Shown here in pieces: positions 15,959 to 26,174 of a DNA stretch of 64,000 nt. A program made the translations under genes and the position numbers. Within the stretch, counting starts at the first letter, position 1; every line of letters starts with the position of its first letter. Under the pieces are notes generated by a model that saw only the letters and a list, made by a program, of their open reading frames with translations, searched no databases and was not told the origin of the DNA. The stretch is from Hyphomonadaceae bacterium UBA7672 (lineage in GTDB: Bacteria > Pseudomonadota > Alphaproteobacteria > Caulobacterales > Hyphomonadaceae), in the NCBI GenBank assembly GCA_002483135.1, contig DLHI01000001.1:80783-144782 (forward strand), read 5' to 3'.

Positions 15959-18900
15959 CTAGAACGTCTTCCTCACATTCGCGTACACGAAGCGGCCCTG
16001 CGGAGAATGCAGATCGCCGAGATAGCCGAAATTGGTGTCTGCCAGCGGCGGGGTTTCGTCGGTGATATTGCGGACGCCAACGCGAAGGCGCGTGGGCGAT
16101 GATGACGTGCTGTCCAGTTCGTACTGCACGTAAAGATTGTGCGTCTGGTACTCGTCGATAATCCACGGATTGCCCGTGCCGCTGTGGACGATGCCGTCGT
16201 CATAGACGTCGCCCACATAGCTGGTGAACCAGCCGGCTCCCCAGTCGTCCATGCGCCAGGTGAGCGCCGAGGTGTAGCGCCATTCGGGGCGGCCGAAGTC
16301 ACGCACAAGATCGCCCTGCCCTGCGACCGAGAGCGCGGCGGGAATGTCGCCCGCGGCGTTTGCGGCGTTGATGATCTGGCCGTTGGGCGAGACGTCCTGG
16401 AAGAACTTGTCGAGGTAGGCGGCGTTGATGCGGAAGGAAAAGTCGCCGATGGGAGTGTCATCAAGGTCGTAATAGAAGCCGATGTCGACGCCCTCGACGG
16501 TGCGCGTGTCGAGGTTCAGGTAGTTGTCGTTGACCATGATGATGTCGCCAACCGGCGCAAGACCGGAGTTGGCGAAGGCGGCGATATCATCCGCGTCAGG
16601 CGCATTGCGCATCACGGCCGGGTTGGTGCATCCCGCCGCCGACACGTCGAGGCCGCAGGCCTGACGCAGGACATAGTCGAGCAGGATGTGGTTGTCGTCG
16701 CCGAAGATGCCGATGACGTTTTCCTGCTCCACACGCCACCAGTCAGCCGTGAAGGTGACGACGCCCCATTCGGCGGGGATGAAGGTCGGCTCGAAGACGA
16801 GACCGAACGTCGTGTTGGTGGATTCTTCCGGCTCGAGGTCGGTGCTGCCGGCGCGGTTGGAGGTGACGGCCTGCACCGTGCCCGGGACGCCAGCGGAACA
16901 GTTGGTGTTGAACACCGGCGGGGGCGTGTTGTTGAAGACCGCCTGACGAACCGCCGCTTCGCAGCGGATCAGGTCTGACCTGTTGTTGGAGCGCAGGAGG
17001 CCGGTTTCGTATTGCTGCTGCAGGTTGGGCGCGCGGAAGCCTTCTGACCACGCCGAGCGGAACAGCAGCATGTCGAACGGACGCCATGACAGAGCGACCT
17101 TCGGCTTGGTGATTCCGCCGAACGTGTCGAAATTCTCATGGCGGACGGCCAGCTGCATGTCGACGGACTGCACGAGCGGAATGTTCATCTCAGGCGAGAC
17201 GAGCGGAACCTGGAACTCGGCATAGGCGGACTGGACTGTGCGGGAGCCGGACGTGTCGAGCGTCAGGTTGTTGCCCATCAGGTCGTTGGTGGTGAGGCCG
17301 CTGATGATGTCGGTGAACATGATCGTGCCGTCCTGGCGGGGATCACGATCATCCTTGAAGGTTTCGCGGCGGGTTTCGAGGCCGAAGGCGGCGCCGACAT
17401 CGCCGGCCCAGAGCGTGAAGAGATCCGGGCGGGAGAGCTTGAAGTCCACCGAGGCGATGGAAGTTTCGTTGCGGCGATAGACCGGGACGACGAAGGACTG
17501 GATCGCAGCGAGCTGGCTGGGCGTGCAATCGCCGCCAGAGAAATCCGTGACGCAGCCGCCATTGAAGGGGTTGTAGGCGTCCGGCGTGGAGCGCGCGAGG
17601 GCCTGCTGGAACAGCGTGTTGGAGACGCGGTTTTCCCTGTCTTCAGTGGTGGCCACGGAATAGAGCAGCGCGCTTTCCCAGTTCCAGCCATCCCAGTCGC
17701 CGCGCAGGCCGACGAGCGCGCGGGTGGAGAGGTTTTCGACCTCGGTCTTGCGCGGGCCGGCATCGATGGTGCGGTAGGCGGCGGTGCTGGTGAGCGAGCC
17801 GAGCACGAGATCGAGCGGAGCGCCGGCATAGCCCGCGAGGCGGTTCGGGTTACCGACGACGCCAAACGGGTTGTAGTAGTTGGTCGAGGGGACGACGATC
17901 GGAACGGCGCCAAGCATGGGAGCGGCTTCGCGATAACCGACACTGTCGGCGAGATAGACGCCCGCTTCGGCAAACAATTCCATGCCGCCGTCGAACTCGT
18001 GGTTCAGGAAGACGAAGCCGTTGTAGCGGTCTACGCCGTTGGTGACCGAGGTATTGGCGTTGATGTCGTAGCGCAGGTCCTGGTCCCGCGTGACCGTGTC
18101 GTCGATGCAGACTCCGCCGGGGAGCTGAGCAAGGCAGCCAGGAAGCGTGTTCGGCTGGATGTGGAACTGGCCGTTCGTACCGGCCCCGGTCACTGATAAC
18201 CCGTTCACGAGAATATTGCCGGACGTGTAGCGGTCGAAAATGCCCCAGGCGGACGTGATCGAGGTGTTGTTGAAGCTGGCGGCGGCGCTGTCGGACGCCC
18301 AGTCGGTCGGGAGGCGGCTGCGCAGGTCGGCGTTGGCGGTGAAATCGCGGTCGCGGGCGAAAATCGGATCGCGGGTGAAGTAGGAGGCGAGGACCGAGAC
18401 GTTGGTGCGACCGTCGTCCGAGGAGACGCCGAATTCCATGGAGGCGGTCAGTTCGTCGGCGCCGGCGCCCTCTTCGTTGCCGTAGGTGAGATCGAGGGTG
18501 AAGCCTTCCAGGTTGTCCTTGAGGACGGTGTTGACCACGCCCGCAACGGCATCCGTGCCATAGATGGCGGAGGCGCCGTCGAGCAGGACTTCCACGCGGC
18601 GGACGCCCATGGTGGGGATGGAGTTGGTGTTGACGGTAACCACGGGGACCAGGTTCTCGGCCTGAGTGCCCGGGTGGTTTACCATGCGGCGGCCGTTGAG
18701 CAGGACCAGCGTGTTGCCGGTTCCCAGCGCACGCAGGTTGATCGAGGCGGTGTCGCCGCGGGCGTCGTTCAGGCTGCCGATGGTGCGGGTGGTGTTGAAG
18801 GCGACGTCGCCGAGCTGCGGGATGGAGCGGAATAGATCATCACCCGAGCTGGCGGCGATGGCGTCGAGCTCATCCGCCCCAACGACGGTGACCGGCAGGG

Positions 18901-19093
18901 CGTCTGTAGGTTTCGCGCCGACGATCTGGCTGCCGACGACGACCACGACATCGCGGCTTTCCCCGGGCGGTTCGCCATCGGCGGGGGGCTGCTGTGCGAA
19001 GGCGGCGCCGCAGAGCGCGATGGCGGTCGACGCCATCAGCAGCACACGGACGGGTGACAGACAGATCGGCGGCAGGCTGGTTGGGCGGTTCAT
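15959..19093 (-). CDS. TonB-dependent outer membrane receptor, large type
   Basis: 1044 residues from MNRPTSLPP, with a GAGGGG box. A signal peptide ends GAAFAQ. The plug domain (about residues 50-190) shows the TonB box-like DVVVVVGSQIVG and INLRALGTGNTLVLLNGRR; the barrel ends in the usual aromatic residue (VRKTF). Such receptors import siderophores, cobalamin, glycans or other large substrates using TonB energy. No transporter, regulator or hydrolase beside it points to a substrate. A longer frame upstream is not supported by a start signal. Convergent with the TipN-like gene with a 13-base gap. Confidence 0.92.
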   Translation of the reverse strand: MNRPTSLPPICLSPVRVLLMASTAIALCGAAFAQQPPADGEPPGESRDVVVVVGSQIVGAKPTDALPVTVVGADELDAIAASSGDDLFRSIPQLGDVAFNTTRTIGSLNDARGDTASINLRALGTGNTLVLLNGRRMVNHPGTQAENLVPVVTVNTNSIPTMGVRRVEVLLDGASAIYGTDAVAGVVNTVLKDNLEGFTLDLTYGNEEGAGADELTASMEFGVSSDDGRTNVSVLASYFTRDPIFARDRDFTANADLRSRLPTDWASDSAAASFNNTSITSAWGIFDRYTSGNILVNGLSVTGAGTNGQFHIQPNTLPGCLAQLPGGVCIDDTVTRDQDLRYDINANTSVTNGVDRYNGFVFLNHEFDGGMELFAEAGVYLADSVGYREAAPMLGAVPIVVPSTNYYNPFGVVGNPNRLAGYAGAPLDLVLGSLTSTAAYRTIDAGPRKTEVENLSTRALVGLRGDWDGWNWESALLYSVATTEDRENRVSNTLFQQALARSTPDAYNPFNGGCVTDFSGGDCTPSQLAAIQSFVVPVYRRNETSIASVDFKLSRPDLFTLWAGDVGAAFGLETRRETFKDDRDPRQDGTIMFTDIISGLTTNDLMGNNLTLDTSGSRTVQSAYAEFQVPLVSPEMNIPLVQSVDMQLAVRHENFDTFGGITKPKVALSWRPFDMLLFRSAWSEGFRAPNLQQQYETGLLRSNNRSDLIRCEAAVRQAVFNNTPPPVFNTNCSAGVPGTVQAVTSNRAGSTDLEPEESTNTTFGLVFEPTFIPAEWGVVTFTADWWRVEQENVIGIFGDDNHILLDYVLRQACGLDVSAAGCTNPAVMRNAPDADDIAAFANSGLAPVGDIIMVNDNYLNLDTRTVEGVDIGFYYDLDDTPIGDFSFRINAAYLDKFFQDVSPNGQIINAANAAGDIPAALSVAGQGDLVRDFGRPEWRYTSALTWRMDDWGAGWFTSYVGDVYDDGIVHSGTGNPWIIDEYQTHNLYVQYELDSTSSSPTRLRVGVRNITDETPPLADTNFGYLGDLHSPQGRFVYANVRKTF

Positions 19094-19549
19094 GTCGGTC
19101 CCCTCTTCGTACACTGACCGAGGCCATCGCGCGCGACGGCAATCCTGCGGGACTTCCCTCCCAGGCAGAACACGTGTCAACCGGATTCGCGCCTATGGCA
19201 CAGCGACTGGCGTGGACAGACGCATCGATGGAACCCGGATGTCGCCATCGCTCCGATTGTGGTCCAGCCTCACGGCTAATTGAAGCGGTGGACGGGGCGG
19301 TTTGACCCAGCGTCGTTGACCGAATTTCAAGCCCCCTCCTTTATGGTGCCTGAAAAGGTTCAGACCGTTCCTGTGAAGCGCACAGTCCTGACGCCCCGCT
19401 CGCGGGAACGTCATCAGCCGTGCGCAATCCGCGTCTGGAGGCCGCAGGCCAAAGGACGCAACAGGCGCGTAAGAGAACCCTATGGAGCCATGCTACGGGA
19501 TGGCCGCGTGGCCTGACGGCGTGTAGTCTGGTGGTGGAGTCGCTTTTTT
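19094..19549. other. Divergent promoter region, no gene seen
   Basis: About 456 bases between the TonB receptor gene and the divergent efflux adaptor gene. Short frames here have no ribosome binding site and no recognisable product. No riboswitch or convincing operator was found by eye. Confidence 0.5.
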
Positions 19550-20764
19550 ATGTTGCTGACCAAACGCAACGTCATCATCGGAGCGGTCGCCATAGCGGTG
19601 CTGGGCGCCGGCGCGGTTGTCCTCTCGATGATGAATGGCGGCGGCCATGATAGGGCGATGGCCTCGGGCGGACCTGGCGGCGGTCCCGGTGGACCGGGCG
19701 GCCCTGGCGGTGGTCCGCCGGGTGGTCCGGGCGGCGGACGCGGCGGGCCGCCGACCCAGGTTGGCGCCTTTGAAGTCGCACCGCGCGTGTTCTCCAGCCG
19801 GATCGAGGCGCTTGGCACGCTCGCTCCGCGCGAGCAGGTGACCCTGACCGCCAACGCGGCCGACCGGGTGACGGCGGTGTACTTCGAGGACGGCCAGCGC
19901 GTTCAGCGCGGCAAGGTTCTGATGACCCTCGTCAACGAGGAAGAGAATTCCCAGCTTGAAGCTGCGCGCGCCACCGAGGCCAACACCAAGCTGGTCTATG
20001 AACGCAACCAGCGGCTGGCGGCGAACGACGCCATCGCCGTGCTGGAGCTGGAACGGTCCAAGTCCGCCTATGACGCCGCTGTCGCGAACGTCGGCGCAAT
20101 CCAGGCGCGGCTGCGCGACCGGGTCCTGACGGCGCCCTTCAGCGGCGTGCTTGGCTTCCGGCAGGTGAGCGTTGGCGCTTATGTATCGCCCGGGCAGGCG
20201 GTGGCGACGCTTATCGACGACAGCCAGATGCGTCTCGAATTTGGCGTCCCCTCGATCTACCTCACCGCGCTACGCCCCGGCCTCGAGATCAGGGCGACAA
20301 CCAAGGATTTCCCGGGCCGCAACTTTGTCGGCAAGTTGACCTCGATCGACAATGCGATCGACCCGGTGACACTGGCCGTGAAAGTCCGCGCGACCCTGCC
20401 GAACGAAGGCGGGTTGCTGAAGTCCGGCACGTCGATGAGCGTGGAGCTGGCGTCCCAGCCGCGCACGTCGCTTTCGGCGCCGGAGATTGCAGTGGTCGCC
20501 GAGGGCTCGAAGAACTTCGTGTTCGTGATCGACCAGTCGAAGCAGCCGGCCACCGTGCGCAAGACGGAAGTGACGCTTGGCACCCGAGAGCCGGGCGTTG
20601 TCGAGGTGCTGACGGGCCTCCAGTCCGGCGACATGGTCGTCACTGACGGTGTGCTGAAAGTGCGGCCAGGTGCGCCGGTGATGATCGCGCCCAGGGCTGG
20701 CGGCGGCGGATCGGCAATCGCGTCTGGCCAAGGCACGACCGACAAGTCTGGCCTCGCCCAGTAA
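19550..20764 (+). CDS. RND efflux periplasmic adaptor subunit with Gly-Pro-rich linker
   Basis: 404 residues. An N-terminal membrane anchor (about 8-28) is followed by an unusual Gly/Pro-rich stretch (about residues 38-68, units such as GGPGGPGGPGG), then the standard adaptor body: lipoyl half-motif LTANAADRVTAVYFEDGQRVQRG, coiled hairpin, second lipoyl half TAPFSGVLGFRQVSVGAYV and the beta-barrel/membrane-proximal domains. It links the inner-membrane pump encoded next to an outer-membrane channel; no channel gene is present nearby. A GGAG box precedes the ATG. Confidence 0.92.
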   Translation: MLLTKRNVIIGAVAIAVLGAGAVVLSMMNGGGHDRAMASGGPGGGPGGPGGPGGGPPGGPGGGRGGPPTQVGAFEVAPRVFSSRIEALGTLAPREQVTLTANAADRVTAVYFEDGQRVQRGKVLMTLVNEEENSQLEAARATEANTKLVYERNQRLAANDAIAVLELERSKSAYDAAVANVGAIQARLRDRVLTAPFSGVLGFRQVSVGAYVSPGQAVATLIDDSQMRLEFGVPSIYLTALRPGLEIRATTKDFPGRNFVGKLTSIDNAIDPVTLAVKVRATLPNEGGLLKSGTSMSVELASQPRTSLSAPEIAVVAEGSKNFVFVIDQSKQPATVRKTEVTLGTREPGVVEVLTGLQSGDMVVTDGVLKVRPGAPVMIAPRAGGGGSAIASGQGTTDKSGLAQ

Positions 20765-20795
20765 CTGGCCTGGAGCTAACGCCGGGAGGCGCCCA

Positions 20796-23700
20796 ATGCT
20801 GCTGTCTGATGTCTCGATCAAGCGGCCGGTTTTCGCCACTGTCATCGGCCTGTTGCTGGTGGCGGTCGGCTTCGTCGCGTTCACGCGGCTTGCGCTGCGT
20901 GAGTATCCCGATATCGACCCGCCCATCGTCTCGATCCGGACGTCCTATCCGGGCGCGTCGGCCAACGTGGTGGAAACGCGCATCACCGAGGTGATCGAAG
21001 ATCGGATTTCCGGCATCGAGGGCATCCGATTCATCAACTCATCGAGCCAGGACGGCCAGTCGAACATCTCGATTGAGTTCGACATCTCGCGCGACATGGA
21101 CTCGGCGGCCAACGACGTCCGCGACCGCGTGGGTGGCATCCTGCGCATGCTGCCGCAGGAAGCCGATCCGCCAGACGTGCAGAAGGCGGACGCTTCGGAA
21201 GAGACCGTGCTCTGGATGCGCCTCGCCTCCGATTCGCGCACGCCGCTTGAACTGACTGATTATGCCGAGCGCTATCTGGTCGACCGCTTCTCCTCCATCG
21301 ACGGGGTGGCGCGCGTAATGATCGGCGGCCAGCGTACGCCGGCCATGCGCGTATGGCTCGATCGCCGCGCCATTGCTGCGCGCGGGCTTACCGTCAGCGA
21401 CATTGAGCGCGCCGTGCGCACCGAGAACGTCGAAACGCCGGCAGGCTCGCTGACGTCGGAAGACCTCGTCTTCGCCAACCGCATCGAGCGGCCGTTCCGC
21501 ACAGCGGAGGAATTCGCGCAGCTGGTGGTCTTCAAGGGCGCGGACGGCGTGGTCGTGCGCCTGGGTGATGTCGCCCGCGTTGAAGCCGGCGCCGAGGAGG
21601 ATCGCAGCATCTTCCGGGCCAACGGGCTCGACACCATCGGCATCGGCATCGTGAAGCAGTCCGTGGCGAATGTGGTGGAAGTGGCGCGGGTTGCCCGCGA
21701 GCGCGCCGCCGAAGTGGCCGCAACCCTGCACGAGGACATGAACCTTCGGATCAACTTCGACGGATCGGTCTTCGTCAACGCGGCGATCAACGAGGTGTTC
21801 ATCACGCTCGGCATCGCCGTCCTGCTGGTGGTGGGCGTGATCTACGTCTTCCTCGGTAATTTCAAGGCGACGATCATTCCGGCCGTGACGGTTCCGATTT
21901 CACTGATCGCAGCGTTCACCGTGCTTTATGCGCTGGGCCTGTCAATCAACATGCTGACGCTGCTGGCGCTGGTGATGGCCATCGGCCTGGTGGTCGATGA
22001 CGCCATCGTGGTGCTGGAGAATATTCACCGCCGCATCGAGGAGTATGGCGAGACGCCGCTGGTGGCCGCCTATCGCGGCACGCGCCAGGTGGGCTTTGCG
22101 GTCGTGGCGACCACCATGGTGCTGATCGCGGTGTTCGTGCCGATCACCTTCATGCAGGGCCAGGTGGGCCGCTTGTTCACCGAGTTCGCCATCGCGATCG
22201 CAGCGGCCATCGCCTTCTCGATGCTGGTGGCGCTGACCATCTCGCCGATGATGGCGTCCAAGCTGCTGAAGGCGCACGCGGGACACGAGAAGCCCAAGGG
22301 CTTCGCTGGCGTCGTCGAGCGCGCTTTCGCCGCTCTGCGCCGCGGCTATGGCGCTGTCTATGACGCCACCGTGAAACGCCCGATTCTCATCGCAATCCTG
22401 TTTTTCGCCAGCCTTGGCGGAGGCTACTGGCTGTTCACCCAGATCCCGGGTGAATACACGCCCAACGAGGACCGCGGATCATTCCAGGTCATGATCTCAG
22501 GACCCGAGGGCGCATCGTTCGAATACATGCAGCCCTTTATCGAGCAGATCGAAGAGCGGCTGATACCGCTGGTGAAGAGCGAAACGAACCCCGAGGGCGA
22601 GATCGAAGGCATTTCTGTGCGTGCGCCGGGGGGCTTTGGCCCGGTGGGTAGCGCGTTCAACTCCGGGTCGATCCAGGTCGTGCTCACGGAGTGGGGCCAT
22701 CGCCGCAACGGGTTCGAGATCGTCAACGACGTCAACCGCAGGCTGAGCAGCATCACAGGCGTGCGCGCGTTTGCGAACATGCCGTCGGGCTTCGGCGGCG
22801 GCCGCGGCAACCCCAAGCCGATCCAGTTTGTGCTGAAGGGGCCGTCCTACGAAACGCTGGTGGAATGGCGCAACACGTTCGTCGACGCGCTGAACGCCAA
22901 CAATCCGGGCATCAACCAGATCGACTGGGACTACAAGGAAACGCAGCAGCAGTATCGCGTGAATGTCGACATCGCACGCGCATCCGACCTTGGCGTGACC
23001 GTGCAGGAGATCGGCTCGACGCTGCAGACGATGCTCGGCTCGAAGCGCGTGGGCACGTTCATCCAGAACGGCGAAGAGCGCTATGTGATCTTCGAGGGCG
23101 AGCGCACTGAACAGGCGACGCCGTCCGACATGGAGAGCATCTATGTGCGCTCGGCGCGGACGCAGCAACTGATCCCGCTGTCCAATCTGGTGAGCATCGA
23201 GCAGATGGCGGATTCGCGCCAGCTCAACCGCTATAACCGCGTGCGCGCCATCACGGTGAGCGCCAACCTCGATCCAGGCGTGTCGCTGGGCGTCGCGCTG
23301 GACAAGATGGAAGCGCTGGCGCGCCAGGTGCTGCCGGAGGAAGTGGCCATCGACTACAAGGGCCAGTCGCTGGACTACAAGCGCGCGGGCGAGAGCATCC
23401 TGTTCGTGTTCGGCTTCGGCATCCTGGTGGTGTTCCTGGTGCTGGCGGCGCAGTTCGAGAGCTGGACCCACCCGTTCGTCATCATGCTGTGCGTGCCGGC
23501 GACGATTGGCGGCGGCTTGCTCGGCATCTGGCTGACGGGCAACTCGCTGAACATCTACACGCAGATCGGCCTGATCATGCTGGTGGGACTGGCTGCCAAA
23601 AACGGCATTCTCATCGTCGAGTTCGCAAACCAGTTGCGCGACCAGGGCAAGGAATTCGGCGCGGCGCTGAAGGAAGCCGCCCTCACCCGTTTCCGCCCCA

Positions 23701-23957
23701 TCGTGATGACGTCGCTGACGGCCATTGCGGGCGCCATTCCGCTGATCTTCAGCCATGGCGCGGGTTCCGAAACGCGCGCCGCGATCGGCACCGTGATCCT
23801 GTTCGGGGTGGCGACGGCGATGATCGTGACGCTCATTCTCGTGCCGGCGGCCTATGCGATGCTGGCGCGACGGACGGGCAGCCCGCGTGATGTTGAGCGC
23901 AAGCTGGCGCGCGAGGAGCTGGCGACGCCGGCGGAGAATCTGACGCCAGCGGAGTAG
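20796..23957 (+). CDS. RND efflux pump, inner membrane subunit (AcrB/MdtB type)
   Basis: 1053 residues, the normal size for a hydrophobe/amphiphile efflux pump. The N-terminal helix (SIKRPVFATVIGLLLVAVGF), the proton-relay aspartates in GLVVDDAIVVLENIHR, and the second half's GLAAKNGILIVEFANQLR are all present. It exports drugs or other amphiphiles by proton exchange, with the adaptor encoded 31 bases upstream. The cargo cannot be read from sequence. The convergent AraC-type gene ends only 5 bases beyond its stop. Confidence 0.95.
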   Translation: MLLSDVSIKRPVFATVIGLLLVAVGFVAFTRLALREYPDIDPPIVSIRTSYPGASANVVETRITEVIEDRISGIEGIRFINSSSQDGQSNISIEFDISRDMDSAANDVRDRVGGILRMLPQEADPPDVQKADASEETVLWMRLASDSRTPLELTDYAERYLVDRFSSIDGVARVMIGGQRTPAMRVWLDRRAIAARGLTVSDIERAVRTENVETPAGSLTSEDLVFANRIERPFRTAEEFAQLVVFKGADGVVVRLGDVARVEAGAEEDRSIFRANGLDTIGIGIVKQSVANVVEVARVARERAAEVAATLHEDMNLRINFDGSVFVNAAINEVFITLGIAVLLVVGVIYVFLGNFKATIIPAVTVPISLIAAFTVLYALGLSINMLTLLALVMAIGLVVDDAIVVLENIHRRIEEYGETPLVAAYRGTRQVGFAVVATTMVLIAVFVPITFMQGQVGRLFTEFAIAIAAAIAFSMLVALTISPMMASKLLKAHAGHEKPKGFAGVVERAFAALRRGYGAVYDATVKRPILIAILFFASLGGGYWLFTQIPGEYTPNEDRGSFQVMISGPEGASFEYMQPFIEQIEERLIPLVKSETNPEGEIEGISVRAPGGFGPVGSAFNSGSIQVVLTEWGHRRNGFEIVNDVNRRLSSITGVRAFANMPSGFGGGRGNPKPIQFVLKGPSYETLVEWRNTFVDALNANNPGINQIDWDYKETQQQYRVNVDIARASDLGVTVQEIGSTLQTMLGSKRVGTFIQNGEERYVIFEGERTEQATPSDMESIYVRSARTQQLIPLSNLVSIEQMADSRQLNRYNRVRAITVSANLDPGVSLGVALDKMEALARQVLPEEVAIDYKGQSLDYKRAGESILFVFGFGILVVFLVLAAQFESWTHPFVIMLCVPATIGGGLLGIWLTGNSLNIYTQIGLIMLVGLAAKNGILIVEFANQLRDQGKEFGAALKEAALTRFRPIVMTSLTAIAGAIPLIFSHGAGSETRAAIGTVILFGVATAMIVTLILVPAAYAMLARRTGSPRDVERKLAREELATPAENLTPAE

Positions 23958-23962
23958 GCGCC

Positions 23963-24970
23963 CTACCCGCCGCGCATCTCGCTGGGGCTCTTGCCGGTCC
24001 AGCGCTTGAAGGCGCGGGAGAAGGCCGCAGGATCGGAGAAGCCGACAAGGTAGGCTGTCTCGTTCACTGACGCCTTGCGGCCTGCAAGATAGTGCAGCGC
24101 GAGGCGGTGACGCAGATCATCGAGCACCTTCTCGAACGTGACGCCCTCGGCCTTCAGGCGGCGGAACAACGTTTGGCGGCTGACGCCGAGGCTCGCAGCG
24201 ACGGTATCCATGCTGGCCTCGCCCTTGTGCAGGATCAGCATCAGCTGGCTCTCAACCTTCCCGCGCGTGGTCTTCGTGCTCTCGAGATCCTTGAGGAGTT
24301 GTTCGGCGCGTTCGCTGAGGACGCCGAAAACATAGCGCGGCTGGAGTGCGACCTTCATGGCCGTGATGCCGGGGTGGAGGCGTATGGCGTTCCATGGCGC
24401 ATCGAACACGACGGGACATTGGAAGATGCGCTCGTATTCGTCGCGATAGGACGGCGCTGCATGGGTGACGTGGACTTCGAGGACGTGGGGCTCTGACAGG
24501 AAGCGGCGCGGATGGCAGCACATGCGCGCGAATGTGACTTCTGTGAGTTCGGGGAAGTCGTTGGGGTTGGCGCGGGTATCGACGAGCCAGACGCCGCGTG
24601 AATCGCCTACGTGGTGGAAGCGCTGCCCGCCCGCGCCGACGCCTTCGACTTCGATCGCGAGACGGCCGAAGCGGTTCATCTGGACGAAGGCTTCGCCCAT
24701 CGTCGCGGACGCATTCATGATGAGGCCAGTGATGGACAGATCCGACAGATCGACACTCTCGCCATAGTGAAGCGCCAGGGCCGGATCGCCCGTCATCTCC
24801 TTCGCCGCGCGCATCAACGCGATGTAGCGGTCCATCGCGATACGGTTGTCCTGGTCGTCGAGGTCGGCAAGCGCGATGCCGGCGGCGCGCGCGAGTTCAT
24901 CGGCGTCGGCCCCTTTTTCGACGGCGAGCTTGACGAGACCACGCGGCAGGCCGGCCCCGACGGTCAGCAT
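23963..24970 (-). CDS. AraC-family regulator with N-terminal sensor domain (OruR-like)
   Basis: 335 residues from MLTVGAGLPRG; GTG codons a few residues upstream are also possible because no start has a good ribosome binding site. The C-terminal about 100 residues form the double helix-turn-helix: MDTVAASLGVSRQTLFRRL and VNETAYLVGFSDPAAFSRAFKRW. The first 200 residues match the arabinose-binding-like sensor region of this AraC subgroup, which regulates catabolic genes. It is divergent from the secreted protein at 25126, its most likely target; the RND pump next to it is convergent. Confidence 0.9.
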   Translation of the reverse strand: MLTVGAGLPRGLVKLAVEKGADADELARAAGIALADLDDQDNRIAMDRYIALMRAAKEMTGDPALALHYGESVDLSDLSITGLIMNASATMGEAFVQMNRFGRLAIEVEGVGAGGQRFHHVGDSRGVWLVDTRANPNDFPELTEVTFARMCCHPRRFLSEPHVLEVHVTHAAPSYRDEYERIFQCPVVFDAPWNAIRLHPGITAMKVALQPRYVFGVLSERAEQLLKDLESTKTTRGKVESQLMLILHKGEASMDTVAASLGVSRQTLFRRLKAEGVTFEKVLDDLRHRLALHYLAGRKASVNETAYLVGFSDPAAFSRAFKRWTGKSPSEMRGG

Positions 24971-25125
24971 GGACACGCGGCGCACTGAAAGCGGGCGATG
25001 TAACGGGCGATCATGGCTTTGTCGTCTCCGATCAAGGCGTGGGAGGTGCGCCTGTCGATGTGTTCATGGCGCATTCAAACACAACGCCCGATGAATGGCG
25101 GACAACATAACAAGGGACAAACCCT

Positions 25126-26115
25126 ATGATGCGCCTCCCCGGACTTATCGCCCTGATGCTCGCCGTCACGCCATGCGCCCTGGCGCAGGCCTCACCCGCC
25201 GATCCGTTTACGCAGTCTCCGACATCGCTTGCGCCCATGTCGGAGATTCCGCGCACGCCCGAGGGCAGACCGGATTTTCAGGGCGTGGTGTGGGCGACAA
25301 ACTACTTCCCGGTATTCGAGCTGTCGCCCATGAGCGCCGACCTTGTCGTGTCGGAGGAAGAGGCTGCGCGGATCGTTGCGACCATGGTCGGCGGCATGCA
25401 GGGCTTCCTCGAGAAGAGCATCGATCCGGAGGCGCATGTCATCATGGGTGAAACGGACGGGCTGCCGGTTGTGCGGGGCGAGCGTCGGACGCGCCTGATT
25501 GTGGTTCCGGCGAACGGGAAGCTGCCACTGACGGACGCCGCACGCGCCGTCGCCAAAGCAACCGACACGATGGATGGACCGAAGGATGACTACGAACAGC
25601 GTCCTACGAGCGAGCGCTGCCTTGTGCTGAGCGGACTGCCGCCGGTCCATGCAGTGATCTCCTACAATCGCCAGCAGATCATCCAGACGTCGACGCATGT
25701 GGTGATCCACAACGAGAATGGTGACGAGGCGCGGATCATTCCGTTCGCCAACGCACATGCGCCGGATGACCTGCGGTCCTGGTATGGCGATTCAATTGCG
25801 CGCTGGGACGGCGACACGCTGGTGATCGAGACGATCCGGATGCCTGAGAGCGAGCGCGTGCGCGGGCTTCTGACTAAGTTCGTCGTCAACAAGGACGCCA
25901 AGGTGATCGAGCGTTACACGCGGCTCTCGGAAACGGAATTGCTGTACCAGTTCACCATCGTGGATCCGGAAGCGTATTCGGAGCCGTGGGTGGCGGAGTT
26001 CTCGTTCAGCGCCGTGGACACGGGCATGTATCCCTCGCCCTGCCATGAGCACAATCATTCGCTGCCCAATATCCTGATGGGGCAACGCGTGGCGGACGCG
26101 CGCGTGGCGCAGTAG
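25126..26115 (+). CDS. Secreted PD-x-x-GVW family protein (paralogue 1)
   Basis: 329 residues with a signal peptide ending CALAQA. The N-terminal motif GRPDFQGVVW, the central WDGDTLVIE and the C-terminal CHEHNHSLPNILMGQR are shared with the proteins at 61209-62282 and, in part, 32977-33927. Such proteins are abundant in bacteria with large xenobiotic or polymer catabolic gene sets, but no enzymatic role is known to me. The conserved His/Glu/Cys cluster near the C-terminus could be a metal or catalytic site. It is divergent from an AraC-type regulator and ends at a strong terminator. Confidence 0.75.
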   Translation: MMRLPGLIALMLAVTPCALAQASPADPFTQSPTSLAPMSEIPRTPEGRPDFQGVVWATNYFPVFELSPMSADLVVSEEEAARIVATMVGGMQGFLEKSIDPEAHVIMGETDGLPVVRGERRTRLIVVPANGKLPLTDAARAVAKATDTMDGPKDDYEQRPTSERCLVLSGLPPVHAVISYNRQQIIQTSTHVVIHNENGDEARIIPFANAHAPDDLRSWYGDSIARWDGDTLVIETIRMPESERVRGLLTKFVVNKDAKVIERYTRLSETELLYQFTIVDPEAYSEPWVAEFSFSAVDTGMYPSPCHEHNHSLPNILMGQRVADARVAQ

Positions 26116-26124
26116 CTCAAACAG

Positions 26125-26152
26125 AAAGGGCGGCTCGCGGGAGCCGCCCTTT
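26125..26152. terminator. Bidirectional rho-independent terminator
   Basis: A perfect 12-bp stem (arms 26125-26136 and 26141-26152) with a GCGG loop, A-rich on one side and T-rich on the other. It separates two convergent genes. Confidence 0.85.
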
Positions 26153-26174
26153 CCGGTTTGCCTATGATGAAGGC

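Noticed and set aside
19664..19754. GC-rich repeats that might be a CRISPR or minisatellite
   Set aside because: They are in frame and encode a Gly/Pro linker; there are no spacers.
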